This document shows positions 8,123 through 9,872 of a stretch of DNA of 9,872 nt, one piece after another. The stretch is from CAZXBB01 sp964638815. GTDB lineage: Bacteria; Planctomycetota; Phycisphaerae; Phycisphaerales; SM1A02. The notes below the pieces were generated by a model. That model did no database searches and was not told where the DNA came from. It worked only from the letters and a program-made list of their open reading frames with translations. The position numbers and the translations under genes were made by a program. The DNA is taken from positions 1-9,872 of the forward strand of contig CAZXBB010000225.1 in assembly GCA_964638815.1 (NCBI GenBank), read 5' to 3'. The stretch's first letter is position 1, and every line of letters starts with the position of its first letter.

Positions 8123-9577
8123 GTGCCCGGCAAACGACGATCCTCGTCTCCTGAACCCGGCGCGTCCGGCGCCGCCGGCGCCTACCGGCGCATCCCGAGC
8201 GTGAACGACCTCGCCGACGCGGCGCCCCTGGCCGCATGGCGCGAGCGTGTTCCCCGCTCGCTCGTCGTGACCGCCGCCCAGGCCGTGCTCGCCGAGCACC
8301 GCGGACGCCTCGCGCAGTCGCCGCATGTCGAGACGCCGACGCTCGAGGCCTTCGCCGCGCGGGTCGCCGCGCGTCTCGACGCCGCCGGGCGTGCCCCGCT
8401 CGCGCCGGTGATCAATGCCACGGGCATCCTCATTCACACCGGTCTCGGGCGCGCGCCCCTGCCTGCGTCCGCCGTTGATGCGCTCGCCGCCGTCGCCCGC
8501 GGCTACGCGCCGGTCGAGCTGGATCTCGCCACCGGCGAGCGCGGGCGGCGCGCGGATCTCGTGCAGGGTCTGCTGTGCGAGCTCACCGGGGCGGAGGCGG
8601 CGACGGCGGTGAACAACGGTGCGGCGGCCCTCATGCTCGCGCTCGCGGCGATCGCGCGCGGGAAGTCCGTCATCGTGTCGCGCGGGGAGCTGATCGAGAT
8701 CGGCGGCAGCTTCCGTCTGCCGGAGCTGATGGAGGCCGGCGGCGCGCATCTGCGCGAGGTCGGCACGACGAACAAGACGCGGCGTCAGGACTACGAGCGG
8801 GCGATCGACGAGACGACGGCGGCGATCCTCAAGGTGCACCCGTCGAACTACCGCATCGAGGGCTTCACCCAGGACGTGACGCTGGACGAGCTCGTGCGTC
8901 TCGGTCGCGAGCACGAGGTCCCGGTGATCCACGACATCGGCTCCGGCGCGTTGCGACCGATGACCGACTACGGCCTGGCCGACGAGCCGGACGCGCGCTC
9001 GTCCGTCGCCGCCGGCGCCGACCTCGTGATGTTCAGCGGCGACAAGCTCCTGGGCGGCCCGCAGGCGGGGATCATCGTCGGTCGCACGGCGTGGGTGCAG
9101 CGGTTGGACCGTCACCCGATGATGCGCGCGTTGCGTCTCGACAAGATCGCGCTGTCGGCGCTCGCGGCGACCCTCCAGCTTCACCGCGACCCGGAGCTCG
9201 CCGCGCGGCGCGTGCCGGTGCTCGCGATGCTGAGGACGCCGGTAAGCGACCTCGAAGACCGCGGACGCCGGATCGTCGAGACGCTCCGCGTCGTGGCCGG
9301 TGTCGCGACGGTCGAGATGACGCCGGCGGAGGTCTTCCTCGGCGGCGGCGCGCTTCCCACGCGCGGCCTCGAGAGCCGCGCGATCCGCGTGACGGCGAGG
9401 AGCATGTCGGAGGAGGAGCTCGCGAAGCGTCTGCGCACCGGAGCGCATCCCGTGGTCCCGCGCGTGCACGCCGGTGCGGTGTGCTTCGACCTGCGGTCGG
9501 TGCGGCCCGAGGAAGACGAAGCGCTGACAGCGGCGATCGAAGCGGTCCTGGGCAGGGATGACGGGTTGACGGGGTGA
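8123..9577 (+). CDS. selA: L-seryl-tRNA(Sec) selenium transferase
   Basis: A PLP enzyme that converts Ser-tRNA(Sec) to Sec-tRNA(Sec) using selenophosphate from SelD. In known bacteria it works as a large cytoplasmic ring. Seen: 484 aa, slightly longer than E. coli SelA (463). The N-terminal tRNA-binding region YRRIPSVNDL follows about 20 low-complexity residues. The PLP fold contains VINATGILIHTGLGRAPLP (from about residue 96), VNNGAAALML, HPSNYRIEGFTQ, HDIGSGAL and the cofactor-binding motif SGDKLLGGPQAG, with Lys308 matching E. coli Lys295. The start is GTG 8123, 6 nt after TAGAAT, probably leaderless. The last codons (DDGLTG) and the TGA stop lie inside a TGA-rich tandem repeat that continues downstream, so the C-terminal tail may vary between strains. 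Only selC follows. Confidence 0.97.
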   Translation: MPGKRRSSSPEPGASGAAGAYRRIPSVNDLADAAPLAAWRERVPRSLVVTAAQAVLAEHRGRLAQSPHVETPTLEAFAARVAARLDAAGRAPLAPVINATGILIHTGLGRAPLPASAVDALAAVARGYAPVELDLATGERGRRADLVQGLLCELTGAEAATAVNNGAAALMLALAAIARGKSVIVSRGELIEIGGSFRLPELMEAGGAHLREVGTTNKTRRQDYERAIDETTAAILKVHPSNYRIEGFTQDVTLDELVRLGREHEVPVIHDIGSGALRPMTDYGLADEPDARSSVAAGADLVMFSGDKLLGGPQAGIIVGRTAWVQRLDRHPMMRALRLDKIALSALAATLQLHRDPELAARRVPVLAMLRTPVSDLEDRGRRIVETLRVVAGVATVEMTPAEVFLGGGALPTRGLESRAIRVTARSMSEEELAKRLRTGAHPVVPRVHAGAVCFDLRSVRPEEDEALTAAIEAVLGRDDGLTG

Positions 9578-9658
9578 GGGCGTGACGGGTTGAGCGGTGG
9601 AGCGGTTGAGCGGGCTGAGCGGGCTGAGCGGTTGAGCGGGCTGAGCGGTTGAGCGAAC
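9559..9658 (+). repeat. 8/9-bp tandem repeat spanning the 3' end of selA
   Basis: Twelve consecutive units, nearly all beginning with TGA: TGACGGGT (9559), TGACGGGG, TGAGGGCG, TGACGGGT, then mixed TGAGCGGT and TGAGCGGGC units to 9658; the unit at 9600 begins GAG. The selA stop codon (9575-9577) is the TGA of one unit. Upstream units encode the last residues of SelA and downstream units are noncoding. Period and composition suggest slippage growth. Confidence 0.85.
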
Positions 9659-9773
9659 GGGATCGAGGGGCTGGCGGCGCTTTCGGCGCGCGACTCGGTC
9701 CCTGGTTCTTCGGGCTTCCGTCCCTCAGTCCCGCCCACCTTTGCGCACCTGTTACCATTTGACGTTCACAAAG
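9659..9773 (+). promoter_or_regulatory. Spacer upstream of selC, with possible promoter
   Basis: About 115 bp without a gene. TACCAT (9753-9758) is a weak -10 candidate that would start transcription about 9 nt before the mature tRNA end, leaving a short leader for RNase P. No clear -35 box and no strong terminator for selA are visible. Confidence 0.3.
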
Positions 9774-9870
9774 GGGAGTGTCAGCACGCCTGGTGGCGGC
9801 CGCGGGCTTCAAACCCGTCGTGGGGCTGGTCACACCGGTCCCAGGTGGGTTCGATTCCCATCCACTCCCG
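9774..9870 (+). tRNA. selC: tRNA-Sec (anticodon UCA)
   Basis: Decodes UGA as selenocysteine after charging by seryl-tRNA synthetase and conversion by SelA. Seen: 97 nt without CCA. Acceptor GGGAGTG (9774-9780) pairs with CACTCCC (9863-9869), followed by G73 at 9870. The D arm is closed by GC/CGCC with GGCGGC (9784-9800), with one bulged A (9786) and a TGGT loop. Anticodon stem GCGGG/CCCGT encloses CTTCAAA with TCA at 9809-9811. The long variable arm, TGGGGCTGGT (9821-9830) with ACCGGTCCCA (9834-9843), has 10 bp and a CAC loop. The T arm is GTGGG/CCCAT around TTCGATT. Known: a UCA anticodon, long acceptor/T helix and long variable arm define tRNA-Sec. The two bases before the window edge are TT, so CCA is not encoded. 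Confidence 0.96.
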
Positions 9871-9872
9871 TT

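Noticed and set aside
9559..9658. CRISPR-like array from tandem repeats
   Set aside because: Units are 8-9 bp and directly adjacent, without unique spacers, and there are no cas genes.

Overview
The window is high-GC bacterial DNA (roughly 70% by eye). It holds an almost self-sufficient selenocysteine (Sec) locus: selD, selB, selA and the Sec tRNA gene selC, plus two genes whose reading frames run through an in-frame TGA that is best read as Sec. High GC and a large VCBS/FG-GAP propeller protein of the CRTAC1/UnbV type fit a Planctomycetota- or Acidobacteriota-like lineage, but no feature here fixes the phylum.

Layout. (1) 1-2137, minus strand: a secreted protein with seven calcium-binding-type DxDxDG repeats. 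A TGA at 290-292 interrupts the frame, yet the frame stays open to the window edge, carries the seventh repeat, and has a strong hairpin 11 nt after the TGA. I read this as a selenoprotein running off the window. (2) 2212-3258, plus strand: selD, itself a selenoprotein. The Sec codon (2260-2262) sits at the catalytic Cys17 position of E. coli SelD and is followed by a hairpin whose loop resembles the E. coli fdhF SECIS. (3) 3259-3688: a noncoding gap with short tandem repeats and two stem-loops between convergent genes. (4) 4270-6024 and 3689-4273, minus strand: a membrane sensor histidine kinase and an ANTAR-type response regulator, overlapping by 4 bp. (5) 6113-8023, plus strand: selB. (6) 8123-9577, plus strand: selA. 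(7) 9774-9870, plus strand: tRNA-Sec with a UCA anticodon and a long variable arm.

How they work together. SelD makes selenophosphate. SelA uses it to convert Ser-tRNA(Sec) to Sec-tRNA(Sec). SelB carries the charged tRNA to UGA codons that precede a SECIS hairpin. The two recoded UGAs show what the machinery serves locally: SelD itself (a feedback arrangement) and the divergently transcribed exported propeller protein. The sensor kinase/ANTAR pair in the middle may regulate the locus, but that rests only on position. selD, selB and selA each have a TANNNT hexamer 6-7 nt before the start, which suggests leaderless transcripts.

Main discovery candidate: a VCBS/CRTAC1-like exported selenoprotein encoded in the sel locus. 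I do not recall it as a classical selenoprotein family, but I could not check its novelty.
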